This document shows positions 35,840 to 47,430 of a stretch of DNA of 64,000 nt, piece by piece. The first letter of the stretch is position 1. Each line of letters starts with the position of its first letter. Source of the stretch: Lingula anatina. Lineage: Eukaryota > Brachiopoda > Lingulata > Lingulida > Lingulidae. Under the pieces are notes generated by a model. The model had not been told where the DNA came from. It was given only the letters and a program-made list of their open reading frames with translations, and made no database searches. The stretch is taken from assembly GCF_001039355.2 (NCBI RefSeq), contig NW_019773626.1, positions 267,445 through 331,444 of the forward strand. Direction: 5' to 3'. The translations under genes were made by a program, and so were the position numbers.

Positions 35840-36920
35840 TGGGAATAAACGAAAACAAGAAAAGCATGCAAATACGTCAACAGGAAATTAAGATTCCTGT
35901 ACAGATGTCTCTCTGGCATTAATTGGGAAAACAATGGCTGATGCATGGAAGTCCACAGCGTGCAAGAACCCCCTCCATTAAATTCAAAGGCGCCCTCTCC
36001 CGAGCACTCCCCCCACCCCCCACCTCCCAAAAAAAGAAATTAAGTGTAACAAAGGAATATCCACGAAAACCAAGGGATTTTTCATTCCTCCCCAAAACAA
36101 GCAAATTTCCATCCCCCTCCAAGACAGGGTTTGGGGGTTTAATGAAAAAAATAAAGTAATGTAAACATCACAGGCCTTATGTGCTTATCGTAGGTTATAA
36201 AGCATGAAGATCTTACTACGTTTAGTCAGGCAAGAGTTGTGATGACGATGACAAGTTCAAATACAAAAACAATACGTCTTTGACTTTGAAACCAGTTTTG
36301 GGGCAATGTCCTTTTGTAGGCTGACCTTGCTTTTAAAACAGGCACATTATTTCATATCCTTGGCTAACAAGAAGAATGTATTGGGCCCTCGACCGCATTC
36401 AGATAATCCCATCATACTGGCTGGATCGACCCAACTGCGAGGAATTCTCGCTTAAGTGCATTCATTGCATTCAGCTTACTTGTCTGACATGCCTCCTAAG
36501 AGAACATTAATCAAATATTTTGTTGAAGTCTTATACCTTGAAAACTGAATAGAAGTTAATCTATCAAAAAGGAGAAATGAATAAAGAAAGAAAACGTCAT
36601 ATTTAGTTGTTCGGGAATCCAAGCAAAGCGAAAGCACAGTTTTATACGGTATCTTCCAGTGAAATCCAATTAATGGTAAGAATCTCGGTCGACCCTTTTG
36701 CCCAAGTGTAAACTGGCCTTATAGCCTGTTGATTGGATCAGTGGTCCATCCACATCATTGTGGTAAAGATTAAAGTCGTAAAACTTTCTGCTGGAGTATT
36801 ATCTGAATATAACATAACCATATTAGTAATTGGCAGAGCTTAACGTGTGGCCTACAAATTACTGAATAAAACTATTATTAATTCTGATTGATAATCATAC
36901 CATAATTTATATTAAACTGT
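35840..36920. other. Intergenic or intron stretch with MITE fragments
   Basis: 36390-36480 resembles a decayed family-2/3 MITE (CGCATTCAGATAATCCCA, GGCTGGATCGACCCAACT, CATTCATTGCATTCAGC). CCCAAGTGTAAACTGG near 36702 recurs as CGCAAGTGTAAACTGG near 37240, on the other side of the element at 36926. No supported exon. Confidence 0.4.
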
Positions 36921-36925
36921 AAATA

Positions 36926-37152
36926 GGGGAAACCGGGGCTAGTTGGACCCCGGGGTAAGTTGGACCCCCATCAAGTCTTTTTAATAAAGATACTTTAAGA
37001 TGCTAAATTATTTCATTTGGACTCACTACCGACGCTTTCTTAGCACTTCTGGATACAAAATGATGTTACCAATTCTTTAACCCCATAGTTACTTTGTCAT
37101 AAATTCATGGGGAGCCAACTTACCCCGGTCTCCAACTAACCCCGGTCTCCCC
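36926..37152. mobile_element. TIR element with AGGGGAAACCGGGG ends (227 bp, TA target)
   Basis: The left part (GGGGAAACCGGGGCTAGTTG, then GGGGTAAGTTGGACCCCC) pairs with the right part (GGGAGCCAACTTACCCCGG, then GTCTCCAACTAACCCCGG and TCTCCCC). TA flanks both sides (36924-36925, 37153-37154). The end resembles a MITE widespread in marine animals; a TA duplication suggests Tc1/mariner-type mobilisation, which is inference. Confidence 0.85.
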
Positions 37153-38251
37153 TATTACAATACTATAATCTAAATATGCTATAAACGTCTTAGTAATGAT
37201 AAATCAGCACAGATATCCCAAAAACACGATCGATCCTTCTACGCAAGTGTAAACTGGACTCCCTAGATTTCGGGGGCTGCCCCTGTTACAATTATGCTCT
37301 GACTCATTTCTCTCAGCGGCGGAACAAAACAACCCTCTTACTACTACGTGTTGCTGTACATGTACGGGCCCTTACCATGTTAGCCTTGTAGAATCGCACA
37401 GGGGATTGATACTAACGCTCGTTGAAGGAACAATTTAGACAAACCCAATGCTAACAACGCGTAAGTAGATATGACTGAAGGTTATTAAAGCTCCTAGAGG
37501 AGTTGTGACTGAGTTTTGCGTGGGGCGGAAAGGCGTTTGATAGACATAGGCATGTCTTAGGTAATTGGGGCTTTCCTTCTCCGCGTCACTCGCCGTGGTA
37601 GGGTGAAGGCCAACATTTTTGCACTGCAGGAGAAGCGAAGTGTGCTCTCATCGTACTGTAAACTTTAAGGTGTACATGTAACGGTACAGATAAAACGTCA
37701 GTGCTGTATATTGTTGGTTTGTTTTGTCATGTTACTCATGATCATGATGAGTCTCATGTTGGTGTGTCGACATGTGGTGTTTTCAAAGTGTGTACAGTAC
37801 ATTGCTTATCTACGTAATACCATAGTGGATGGCAACGGGGAAAATGGACAACGATTTGATTAGAAAAAAAAACGTATATCAGCGTGAAGTCGATAACACG
37901 TATGGTGTCAGCAGTTTTTAGAATTAACTCGTTCTGCGTTGACCGCGATGTTCAAGGACCCATTAATAAAACTTGAATTTTTATTGCACTGAGACGCGTG
38001 TTCCGTGTACCTGTTCGCAGTTAGATGAGATTTACCCAGGTAAGCGATAACGCCGAAGCGTGGGTTGTTTAGAATATGGCCTTGGTAGTGCGTTTTATAT
38101 TAAGACAGGTGAAGCACGGTATTACATGTAGCTTAAACGTGATGCTGATGTGAAGTTTATCCCTTATCTTTTACATGTAACGCCCACGTTTGATGATTTT
38201 ATGTCACGGGGTAATATAAAGTATGCATGTTTTCTTAAGTTAGCTTTCCGT

Positions 38252-38280
38252 CTCTCTCTCTCTCTCTCCCGCCCTCTCGC

Positions 38281-38373
<93 letters not shown>

Positions 38374-38713
38374 CCCATAATGGACATAATATCCAAATAT
38401 TCTTAATAAAGCAAGCTAAGCCAGCGGAAAGCTGGGCTTTCCTTTTATTACCATTAGATAGAGCAACATAGAGGGCTGTTGGATTTGCCATAATTAAGTG
38501 CAGTGTTAAACCTAGTAAGCGGATTTCTTTGTTTCTCCATAAGGTATAAGTGGTGCACAAACAAGCATACCTGGTCAGGTTCGCTCTAGTTTGGAAGGTC
38601 ACGGTGACCTTGTTATGATGAAGGATATTGCGTGTCAGTTTTACTTGACCTGACTTGTGGGGCATGTTTGCGGGGCAAAAAGTTTTCTTTAACTATGTTT
38701 TTTCCAACAGTTT

Positions 38714-38752
<39 letters not shown>

Positions 38753-38754
38753 GA

Positions 38755-38801
<47 letters not shown>
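38252..38801. repeat. Compound microsatellites (TC)n, (AC)n, (AG)n and (TC)n, (TG)n, (AG)n
   Basis: (TC)n about 38251-38268, (AC)n about 38284-38322 and (AG)n about 38323-38370. A second cluster has (TC)n about 38716-38748, (TG)n about 38755-38776 and (AG)n about 38777-38801. Both clusters have a purine tract directly after an alternating CA/TG tract. Confidence 0.95.
38596..38610. promoter_or_regulatory. Perfect oestrogen-response-element palindrome
   Basis: AGGTCACGGTGACCT matches the consensus AGGTCAnnnTGACCT at all twelve defined positions and is extended by one more pairing base on each side. It lies between two microsatellite clusters. The sequence is certain; the function is not. Confidence 0.4.
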
Positions 38802-38806
<5 letters not shown>

Positions 38807-38891
38807 ATGCCATCACAGCACAAATATCAAAATACTGAATTTTAAATTAGTCAGATTATACATGAACAAAACAGGGTTGAGTCTTGTATTA

Positions 38892-39125
38892 GGCTTCGTT
38901 CACATGGAATGTCTATTTTCTAAAAATCTATTTTCTATTTGCGCTATCTTATGATCACGGCGTAATTACTGGCAGCGCGAGTCAGTTACTATAAGTTACT
39001 ATAAGAAACTGGCTCCCGCTGCCAGTAATTACGCGGCGGGATATTCAGGGCACAGACCGTGATCATAAGATAGCGCGAATAGAAAATAGATTTTTAGAAA
39101 ATAGACATTGCATGTGAACGAAGCC
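38892..39125. mobile_element. Foldback MITE, family 5 (234 bp, about 69-bp arms)
   Basis: The left end GGCTTCGTTCACATGGAATG and the right end, inverted GGCTTCGTTCACATGCAATG, pair for about 69 bp with two mismatches. TTA is duplicated at 38889-38891 and 39126-39128. A second inner pair (CGTAATTACTGGCAGCG and CGCTGCCAGTAATTACG) surrounds a duplicated AGTTACTATA. High arm identity suggests a recent insertion. The 3-bp TTA fits PIF/Harbinger. Confidence 0.92.
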
Positions 39126-39627
39126 TTAGACAGCCCACCGCCAGTTGGGTGTAGTGTAACTACCGAGTTGAATATTTAGCTGGGGATTGGTATGTTCTGT
39201 ACTGGACTAAGCTGAATGCTTGAAATCGGCATGGACTGTACTGAATTAAAACATTCGGCTTGGAATTGGGGTGGTGTACTGCACTGAATTCTGCATTGGG
39301 TTTTGGATGCAGCTTCCACCAGCTGCTCCACGCGTCTTCCTACACGCGTACAGGCCGCTCTGAGAGGAGAGATAAATATGGGTTGGAATTCAAAGTTGGA
39401 AAAACATTTCGTGCGAGAGTTAGTATTATTCTCGGTTCTTCACCTTGAAAAGGTACAAAATAGTCATGCGATAGGACCATTTTTTGCCCAGTATTCTACA
39501 TGGTCACGCACATTTAGTTCAATGCCATTAGTGTACTAATTATTTTGTTTTTGACGGCCATCAAAGTTTTTTTAGGTGTGTCCAGTTTATATTTATGATG
39601 ATCCATATCCATTACGATTGAATTTAA

Positions 39628-39841
39628 GACCCCATTACCAGAGATTAGATCGATCCAACTAGATCGACCTAACTCCCTGGGGGTTCACGCTAAATAGCTG
39701 TCAGCCGAGCGGGCACGAAAGTTAATTACCCCCTTACAGCTTGTAGTAGGCGGGACGGGCATTTAAGCCGGATTATCTGACAGTAATCTAGTGAGACTCC
39801 CCACGGGCAAAGACCGATCTATAATTTATGGGAATACGCCC
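39628..39841. mobile_element. Foldback MITE, family 3 (214 bp)
   Basis: It starts GACCCCATTACCAGAG and ends TTATGGGAATACGCCC, with TAA on both sides (39625-39627, 39842-39844). It shares CTAGATCGACCTAACTCCC, GGGTTCACGCTAAATAGC and TAGTGAGACTCCCC with 32822-33036. Confidence 0.88.
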
Positions 39842-40098
39842 TAAGTCTTTGAACGTGGCGACGATTTCTATAAAAAAATGCACCTTATGTTGCAACACTG
39901 ATTTACCTTGGATTCAAAGTTGACTTTTAAGCTTAATAGCTTCGGTCTAAAAGTTTTGACCATTTTTTTCGGGCTGGAATGCTGTAGTAAAGCAAGCCCT
40001 TGAGGTTTTTATCCACTGAGCCACAATAAGTTTTGTGAGGCCGCTGGGGCGGAATAACCTGTACAGGTTACCACCTTGAAATGGTGTTATGTAGCATA

Positions 40099-40384
40099 GA
40101 CTGCGTTCCCATAACCTTATCGTACTAGCAGGATTGATCTATCTCAGCGGGGATTCTTGGTAAGGCACAGTCAGTGTAATCAGCTTATTTTTTTGGTACG
40201 TCCCTTATCAAAGCAACACGAACAACATCATGGACCACAAAGTTTCCCCGACTTTTCTCAAGTACTGTAAGTTACGAGGAGGCGTGCCAGACATTAAAGC
40301 CGCTCAAACTGAATGCAATTTGGCGAGAATCCCCGAGGAATTAGCTCGATCCAGCTAGTACGATAGGGTTATGGGAACAGGGCC
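40099..40384. mobile_element. Foldback MITE, related to family 3 (286 bp)
   Basis: The left arm GCGTTCCCATAACCTTATCG TACTAGC pairs with the right arm CTAGTACGATAGGGTTATGG. Flanks are ATA and ACA. Subterminal words AGCGGGGATTCTTGG and GAGAATCCCCGAGG also pair. The interior is unrelated to the other family-3 copies. Confidence 0.8.
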
Positions 40385-40769
40385 ACAGTCTTGGAGTTAT
40401 ATGGTGGGATTTGGGGTTGTTGTCAAGGTTTCGTGGTCACGTGTCGTGGCAGTATGGGAGGCCTGGGTGTAAGGGATAAAGGTGTTTTTATTTTCTGCAT
40501 CTAGGGTATTATCTACATTTGTAAGAAGCTTTCGGCTTCAAATTGTTGTTCTGAGTTCAATTATGACGTTGCATTTCACTGTCAGTGAATAATAACTGGC
40601 ATGCGGTAAGCTAAAAAGCAGATGATATACTAGATCTGGATGATAACTCTAACAGAGGTGAATAATCAGGAAGAAAAGTAGTAAACAGACATAACAGTAA
40701 ACAGCTGGCGATGCAGCAAATATGTGTTGAATTTTCAATCTGTTTTCTGGGGATGGATCGGAGGGAGGG

Positions 40770-41025
40770 GGCTTCAACGTCCTATCCGTATTAAAATACG
40801 AAGTCCGTCGTTCAAAGGCATTTTCAAAGGGGGGTACTCGCTAAATTGCTTTCAGTTTAAGCGTACACGAAAGTTAACTACCCCCCCCCCCCCTTCCCTC
40901 AGCAGCTTCAGTTGGCGTGACAGACATTTAAGTCGCTTAAACTGAATGCAATTTAGCGAAGATCCCCTCGGAGATAGATCGATCTTGTTAGTATGATATG
41001 CTTATGGGAACAGCTGTATGGGAAC
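40770..41025. mobile_element. MITE related to family 3, left end decayed
   Basis: GGGGGGTACTCGCTAAATTG and CAATTTAGCGAAGATCCCC pair, as do TTTCAGTTTAAGCG and CGCTTAAACTGAATGC. A poly-C run (about 40881-40894) lies in the interior. The right end TATGCTTATGGGAACAG is followed by a second TATGGGAACA. Confidence 0.65.
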
Positions 41026-41029
41026 ACAA

Positions 41030-42286
41030 CCTTCATATCTTAGAAATAAGTAAACCCAGGGTGACCCCGTCGCCTTTCGGTCCAAGCGTACCAAAACCAC
41101 AGGTGTGACAGACACGAACAAATGTACAGAGTCGACAACGAACAGGTGGTTACATATGACTCTGTATCGGTCATAACAATCTCTGTGGCTGGCGTGACCG
41201 CCGGTCATGAATCTTCCCCCGCTGACCATGTTATGGTTGCCTAAAGGTCAGGAGAGTCCGCCGGTAGCGCTGGGAGAAATCCACGCTTCCTCCACCTGTC
41301 GTCTGCTTTACTAAGATGAGTCAAGAAAAATTCCCGAAGCTTCACGTACTTTTTCCATATACTTTTGAAGTTTTGGATATCGTTCTTTTCTTAAAAAGTT
41401 TCCATTTTGAAAGCAAAAACAATTTCTATTAGTCAATTCATTCGTTTGGTATTTTGTTTATTTATTATACAGCAGTAACTGAACCCTGCTGTTTGCCCCG
41501 CACTGTTTATTAGATAAATGCAGTCGAAGGAAAAAAAACACCCATATTTCAAACTGTTGTGACGGGAATGGCAGCATTAAGATAGAAATGCGGGCTCCCA
41601 TATGATTAATACAGATTAGGGTTAGTCGGAGTTAGTATAAGGTATATCATATGGGACGAATGTCAACTGTACAGCGTAATGGGGAACGGACTAAGGTTCT
41701 AAACAGACGATTATACCTGTCACACCGACTTTTAAAGCCTTGGGCCTTTTTTATGTCAACCAGATGAGCAGACATGGTGGCGGATGTTGTATATCTAACT
41801 GTTGAACTCCATCTAACCTTCTCTTCATGTTAGACCCTGAGGTGACAAGCAGTCTGTCGCAAACACGGGGCAGTCTCGTTTTCATCTCCACCCACTCAAA
41901 GGGCTCTGACGCTAAATCGAGGCTAAGTGTTCTAGATCGACTGTTTTCACGTTGATTTTAATTGTACCGGAAGAGGGAATGCATCTTGTAATTGTTCTTG
42001 TGTCATTTCTCTGACAGCTGCGCCAATAAGACAGCAAGTATGTTAGTTTATGCACTAATTAAACGTGTTGACTTGATATACTAGTACCTTCGTGCAAAAA
42101 GGTAAGAGATAATGCGTTAAACGTAGAAATGAGTTTGTGGGTACAGTGTAAATCTGCACAGGTGATTATCTGAAGCACGTTAAACACGCACACGGGGAAG
42201 AGAGAGAGAGAGAGAGAGAGAGAGATCAAGGATGAATTCAAGGTTATTTAAACGGGTCACAAAGAACAGTTACTGTAAAATATAGG

Positions 42287-42324
<38 letters not shown>

Positions 42325-43490
42325 GGAAAAATTGCTATCTTTTGACTCATTTCGATTACTTGATATCCTTCACATCGAGCCAGCATGTCCTAGTATGCAT
42401 ATCGGTATTGAGAAACGTACATGTTTACTTGTCCTAACATGTGATTACAATTCGAGTGGGGAGCATAATTTTAATTTTTTTCTTATTTTTATATTATTAT
42501 TATTTTGAAAGGACACATGTGAAGCCAAGGTGAGGTTGGCACGCCCCTTCCCCCCCCCCCTCCCCTCCCTTCCGGAACAACCATTGCATATGTTTATATA
42601 AACCTAGTAGGTCTACCAGCATTGGTATGTTGATACACGTTGACTTATATATGATAACACGTAACACAATTGGCGGACATCCAAGCGCGAGTGCACCTCA
42701 CAATACATAAATACTTAGCTCAGATGAGCACTAGAATTATTCATATCTTTGTTGACAGTTGTCATATCTATGTTTGCACTGATGCCCATGAACTTTAACT
42801 AAGAATTGCACTACTTAGCGACGTCAGCAATGAGTTCATGTCAAATAGGCCCTATCTGCAAAGCTGAACGATTCGGTCATAAAAAAGGGGAAAAAACTGA
42901 GGGTCCCTGTAACGGAGATTCCCCCCCCCCCCCCCCCCGCGCCATTAGGTTTGTACATATCAGGGTAAGCATGACGTAAATCGTCAAAATCTAGGACGGG
43001 CTTTACCCAAACAAACTTAAATGTATAAATAAAACTGGTTGTAGTGTCTGGAGTTGTATGAAATGTAAAAAACGAGAGGGTTGTGGAGTCTTGTGTTATC
43101 AGTTTTTTTCTATATGGCAGTTACGCTAATATTTCGAACTCCTCGCCTCTTATGTCTCCTTGCATCACGCATCACCTCTTTTCATTCAATATTAATAATT
43201 ATATTTATTCTTGAAAAGAAGTTGTCCCACACAAACCAACTAACTTTCGAAAACCTTCGAATCAATATTTTTAGTGTTGTAAACAGAAGATGGCTTCTTT
43301 TGGAAATATATCAATTCTTTATGTTCGAAATTAAAGAGTTATTACCGTATAAATAAGTATATCCACACGAGTCTTGGTTATATAGTCTAATATATATCAA
43401 CGTTTTGATATGACAGGTACTGAATTTGTTTACACGAAATGCGGGTACAATATTATGCACGCCCTTTGGCTGGTCTCTCAATCAGAATCG
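41030..43490. other. Non-coding stretch with GA repeats and poly-C
   Basis: (GA)n at about 42199-42226 and 42291-42322, poly-C at about 42549-42560 and 42920-42938. The frames at 41002-41229 and 43081-43356 show no family signature and lack supporting splice sites. Confidence 0.5.
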
Positions 43491-43870
43491 CATTCATATC
43501 AGGTTCATATCAGGTTTATATCAGGTTTATATCAAACCAATAACGTTCATATCAGGTTCAAATCAATTTCCGATACTTGTTGGTGAAAGTGATTAATAAT
43601 GGCAGTTCTTCATGAAAAAAAGTATCAATCTGATTATACTATACCAAATTTTATTTGTTTTATCAGATTGATACTTTTTCTCATAACTTTGGTAAAAACC
43701 AATATTTATCATTTTCACCAACTGGTACCGGAAATTGGTTTGGTATTTTATTTACATATGTAAATACATAATATACCAAACTGTACTGGTGCACCTAGTA
43801 TGTATTTTCAGGTCGGATAATTCTCGATTTAACTTGTTTTATCAGATTGATAGTTTTTTTCATGATCAAA
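43490..43870. repeat. Nested inverted and direct repeats (foldback complex)
   Basis: Four 12-bp units of ATATCAGGTTT/C at about 43494-43535. AATTTCCGATACTTGTTGGTG (about 43565) pairs with CACCAACTGGTACCGGAAATT (about 43717). CATGAAAAAAAGTATCAATC (about 43612) pairs with the TTATCAGATTGATACTTTTT copies near 43660 and 43840. TTGGTATTTTATTTACATAT and its inverse form a further palindrome about ACATATGT at about 43755. Probably an old foldback transposon with internal duplication. Confidence 0.7.
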
Positions 43871-44130
43871 GTGCGTGAATGCAGGTGTATGGACCCGGCT
43901 GGTGTTAATTTCAAGTTTTATCTGAAGTTTACACAGGAGAGGGGAGAATGACAGACAGACGGACAGACAAGGACAGGTGGCTGTACAGAGATGTCATTTA
44001 GGAAACATCAGGCATTCAGACAAAAAGACACGCAGATAGACAAACAATGGGCAAGATATTTCAGGTAGTTCTTCATAAGTTTTAATGAGATTTCAAGTTC
44101 GAGAGGAAAAATTATTAATTCAGCTCATCC

Positions 44131-44271
44131 GGTGTGACAGAAATGGTAGTCCTCAAAGAACCGTGGTCTGTTCCCCTTGTTTTGTACAGGTGCCATTCGT
44201 CTAACCCTAACCTGCACAAATCATTTGGGAGTCGGGTCTTCCATTCCTAGGACTACCATTCCTGTCACACC
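44131..44271. repeat. 23-bp inverted repeat around 95 bp, next to the minisatellite
   Basis: GGTGTGACAGAAATGGTAGT CCT (44131-44153) pairs with AGGACTACCATTCCTGTCAC ACC (44249-44271) at 22 of 23 positions. CCTGTCACACC recurs at about 44320. It may be a small MITE; no target duplication was seen. Confidence 0.7.
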
Positions 44272-44332
44272 TGTACAAAGTTATGGGATATGGAATACAG
44301 TTCAATACAGTTTAATATTCCTGTCACACCGC

Positions 44333-44710
44333 ATCTCTTGTTGTTTAAGTTTTTCCTTGGCGGAGGTTTTTTCCTTGGCGGAAGTACTTGCCTTGGGGGT
44401 GCTCTCTTGTTGTTTACGTTTTTCCTTGGCGGAGGTACTTGCTCTCGGCGTGCTCTATTGTTGTTTACGTTTTTCTTTGGCGAAGGCACTCGCTCTGGGG
44501 TGCTCTCTTGTTGTTTACGTTTTTCCTTGGCGGAGGTACTCGCTCTCGGCGTGCTCTGTTGTTGTTTCCGTTTTTCCTTTGCTGAGGTACTCGCTCTCGG
44601 CGTGCTCTCTTGTTGTTTCCGTTTTTCCTTGGCGGAGGTGCTCGCTCTCGGGGTGCTCTCTTGTTGTTTCCGTTTTCCTTGGCGGAGGTACTCGCTCTCG
44701 GCGTGCTCTC
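44333..44710. repeat. 51-bp minisatellite, about seven units
   Basis: The unit is TGCTCTCTTGTTGTTTACG, then TTTTTCCTTGGCGGAGG, then TACTCGCTCTCGGCG. Units vary from about 50 to 54 bp. Because 51 is divisible by three and the unit lacks stops in several frames, both strands show long repetitive frames (up to 201 codons); none is credible as a gene. CCTTGGCGGAGGT...GCTCTCGG resembles the end of a dispersed element also seen at about 58060. Confidence 0.9.
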
Positions 44711-46018
44711 AATTCAGCTCCATCATCAGCCAGCCGTAACCTTGAGACATTAGTATCAGTTCACCTGGAGCTGTCAGGCTAGATCAAAACAAAGTGGCCA
44801 GGGGCACCTTTCTCGCCTTGGCTTCAAAGAGATCTCCAAGTCAACACCTGCAGCGTTAGGTACCTGTGTCTTCACGCTATATGCTTATTAGAGGCATTGG
44901 TGTGGTAAACAACGACTTAGATCATGCCACGCACGGCATCTGAATATGTAATACAATCGTCCATCGGAGTTAATATATCATTAATATGGCATTAAATGTT
45001 GTCATAAAATATTAATAATACCAAACATGTCAAAACATTCATTCAGTTAATTGGTGTTTTGATGGAAAGAATTTTGGACGCCAACTGTGTGTGTTATGTT
45101 GAAATGAGGGGGTCATTTGATGGAGGACTTACCGTGCAATGCTGTTGTTGATTGCAGTTAACATGTATCTTTGATTGCATGACGACATGCTGGGGGCCAG
45201 AGTAATATACATGTATGTCCTTGACAGGTTGGACTGTATCTTGTGATCGTATAGAGAAGGCTCAAAAAGAGTGGTATTAAAGTGGTCTTTTAATGCCATG
45301 TTTTCGTCACGAAGTATAAATGAAAATGAAAACATGACACGTATATTGTCCAGAGAAATTAAACCTGTGGGAATTCACAGGTGACAAATGTGAAGTCAAT
45401 ATCCCATTGTAAACATCTTAATTTACAGGCCATTTTTCCAACCAGATACTTTGGCATTTTTGGCTGATCTCTCATGGTAATGGATTCTTGATTTCATGTA
45501 CAAATGAATGCCGGTACACATACACATGAATAGAGCGACTGATATTAATTTAACACCCTGAGTATCCAGGATAATTGGAAACGACGAAGTCATTCTGACT
45601 ACGTAACTGAGTTTCCAGTAGCCAATTGCAACTCGGGGTGAGCGCAATGATAACGAAGAAAAACAACATTTTGATATATGATACATATTACATGTCATTC
45701 CTACTTGTTTGGTATCCCGGTGAACGGGGCACAGGGAAATGAATGGTTTACAATGGGGAAGGGTAAAACAAACATGATTTAATGGGAGCTATGCATTTAC
45801 CTCGGTAACGAATGAGTATGGCTTCGCATTTATCACGCGATAATAGCAGTGAAGTAAGTATTCCTTGCTTCCTTTAGTCCAGGATGAATAGGAAATTAAA
45901 AACTTGGGGAGTGTCTGCCAACAGAAATTTCGAATGAATTATATTTTTGCTGCCACTGACAGTTATGGACGTTGCAGCAGAGGTCCAGGGATGGGTAATG
46001 GGTGAGCCTTGACTTTTA
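44711..46018. other. Non-coding stretch
   Basis: No supported exon. CCTGTGGGAATTCACAGG at about 45365 is a short palindrome. The 91-codon minus frame at 45423-45698 shows no motif. Confidence 0.45.
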
Positions 46019-46228
46019 GGGCTCGTTCCCAATGGGAATACTGGTCTACGTAGGTCGATCCAACTCCTCGTGGGTTCCGCTGAATGCAATCAGATTAACA
46101 GATAAACATGCTCCTTCCTGTCGTTGAGTAGAATACAGAAAACCTGGTGATTATGCAAGTACGCTAAAATCGTTGGCGAGTGATTGGATCGATCTACGCA
46201 GTGCAGTCATTTCATTGTGAATGAACCC
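46019..46228. mobile_element. Foldback MITE, family 2 (210 bp)
   Basis: Starts GGGCTCGTTCCCAATGGGAA and ends TCATTGTGAATGAACCC, with TTA on both sides (46016-46018, 46229-46231). Subterminal marks are TACGTAGGTCGATCCAACTC and GATTGGATCGATCTACGCA. Confidence 0.85.
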
Positions 46229-46231
46229 TTA

Positions 46232-46392
46232 GAGAGCATTCAGAACAACGGACAAACAGATCTGGATTGCTTTTTGCGATATCCCCGCGGGGAATCTATT
46301 CAGTTTCTAATCTTGGATTAAGCGGTAAGCTTTTTAGTGGGTCGCCATATTTGATCCGCCATATTTGTTCGTCCGCTGTTCTGAATGCGCTC
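46232..46392. mobile_element. MITE family 1 (copy H, 161 bp)
   Basis: GAGAGCATTCAGAACAACGG to CGCTGTTCTGAATGCGCTC, with core ATCCCCGCGGGGAATC. It abuts the family-2 element with one shared TTA. The left inner arm is shortened and the right side has a duplicated CCATATTTG. Confidence 0.82.
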
Positions 46393-46537
46393 TCGGATGA
46401 CATTGGGAACTGTCATCGAGACAAGCTTTTGCTGTTTCTAGTAATCTCCGATACAGCTGAGTGATCGTTGCTTACGGTTATGAAACAGCAGCTTTTTAGA
46501 TAACAGAACACTTGGAGAAATTGACGATGTTACACAC

Positions 46538-46594
46538 GCTTATGTGACCAAAACACGTTATGATAACGTTATAAAACGTTCTGTGTTTTCTGGG
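46538..46594. mobile_element. Half of the CCCAGCAAACACAGAA foldback element
   Basis: ATAACGTTATAAAACGTTCT then GTGTTTTCTGGG, the right arm of the element seen whole at 26575-26670. Confidence 0.6.
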
Positions 46595-47262
46595 TATCGC
46601 CTGATATTGACCTGTAAAAATTGTTCAGATATTCGCTTGGTATTGTTTTTGTTATTTCCTCCATAGACAAACGAGGGTATCATTTAACTTCACTGTCATT
46701 GTGCTGGCCCTGTTATAAAACTTGGGAGTTGTTTTTGCAGACACAGACTGTCAATGGGATCGAGTGACAGTGATTATTCCGTCATTGGCATAAATTTTCC
46801 TGCTGCTGGCTTACATCGCCATAGAGTGATTTTATTACCTTCGTTATCTTCGGTATCCATATAACCTTATTAAGATTGTCGCTTCAGGACCTATAGAATC
46901 ATTAAGACAATGAACATGTGGACTTGAGCATAAATGTTATTCTGCCGTTAATGTTTGTCATATCGTCATTGTGGTATTTAAAAATATCTACCAGGAAAAA
47001 AATGAATAGTATTAAAAATTACTGAGCACTGTTTGTTTGTATTTTCGCTTCATTATAAAATATGTAGATAAATAAACGATAAAACACCCCGGCTGAAATA
47101 TTCATATCACTTGGATTGCACATTGGGCGCTTTAAAATCTGATATTTGCTAGCTTTTTAATTTCCGCCTGGTTGTTCTGGATCTGTTCAGTTGTATAATC
47201 GACAAGGTCACCTACATGGGAAGCATACAGTCCCAGTTGTGACATAGGAGGAACACGTAATA

Positions 47263-47430
47263 CAGGCCCGTAGCCAGGGGGGGTTCGGGGGGTTCGAAAG
47301 AACCGCCCTTTTTGCTCCGAAAAGGTCCACTCTGGATAAAATTTGATCTAGGTACAAGAAGATTTTATGGTAAAAGGTCCACTTTTTCAGAAAACGAACC
47401 CCCCATTTGAAATTGCTGGCTACGGACCTG
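47263..47430. mobile_element. CAGGCCCGTAGCCAG MITE (168 bp), copy 1
   Basis: Starts CAGGCCCGTAGCCAGGGGGG and ends CTGGCTACGGACCTG. Interior words GGTTCGAAAGAACCGCCC, AAGGTCCACTCTGGATAAA and AAAGGTCCACTTTTTCAG. No clear target duplication. The inverse-orientation copy is at 54797. CAGG ends suggest hAT; this end is familiar from many animal genomes. Confidence 0.85.

Noticed and set aside
41002-41229. 75-codon minus-strand frame with a real ATG
   Set aside because: No family motif, no convincing donor, and it overlaps the right edge of a MITE.
43081-43356. 91-codon hydrophobic plus-strand frame
   Set aside because: AT-rich codons (Phe, Ile, Leu) give apparent membrane segments by composition. 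No ATG at the start and no splice support.
44177-44782. Plus-strand frames of 201 and 149 codons and a charged minus-strand frame over the same place
   Set aside because: They are the 51-bp minisatellite read in different frames. Period 51 keeps frames open on both strands without selection for protein.
45874-46089. 71-codon minus-strand frame
   Set aside because: Its N-terminal part is read from the family-2 MITE at 46019-46228.
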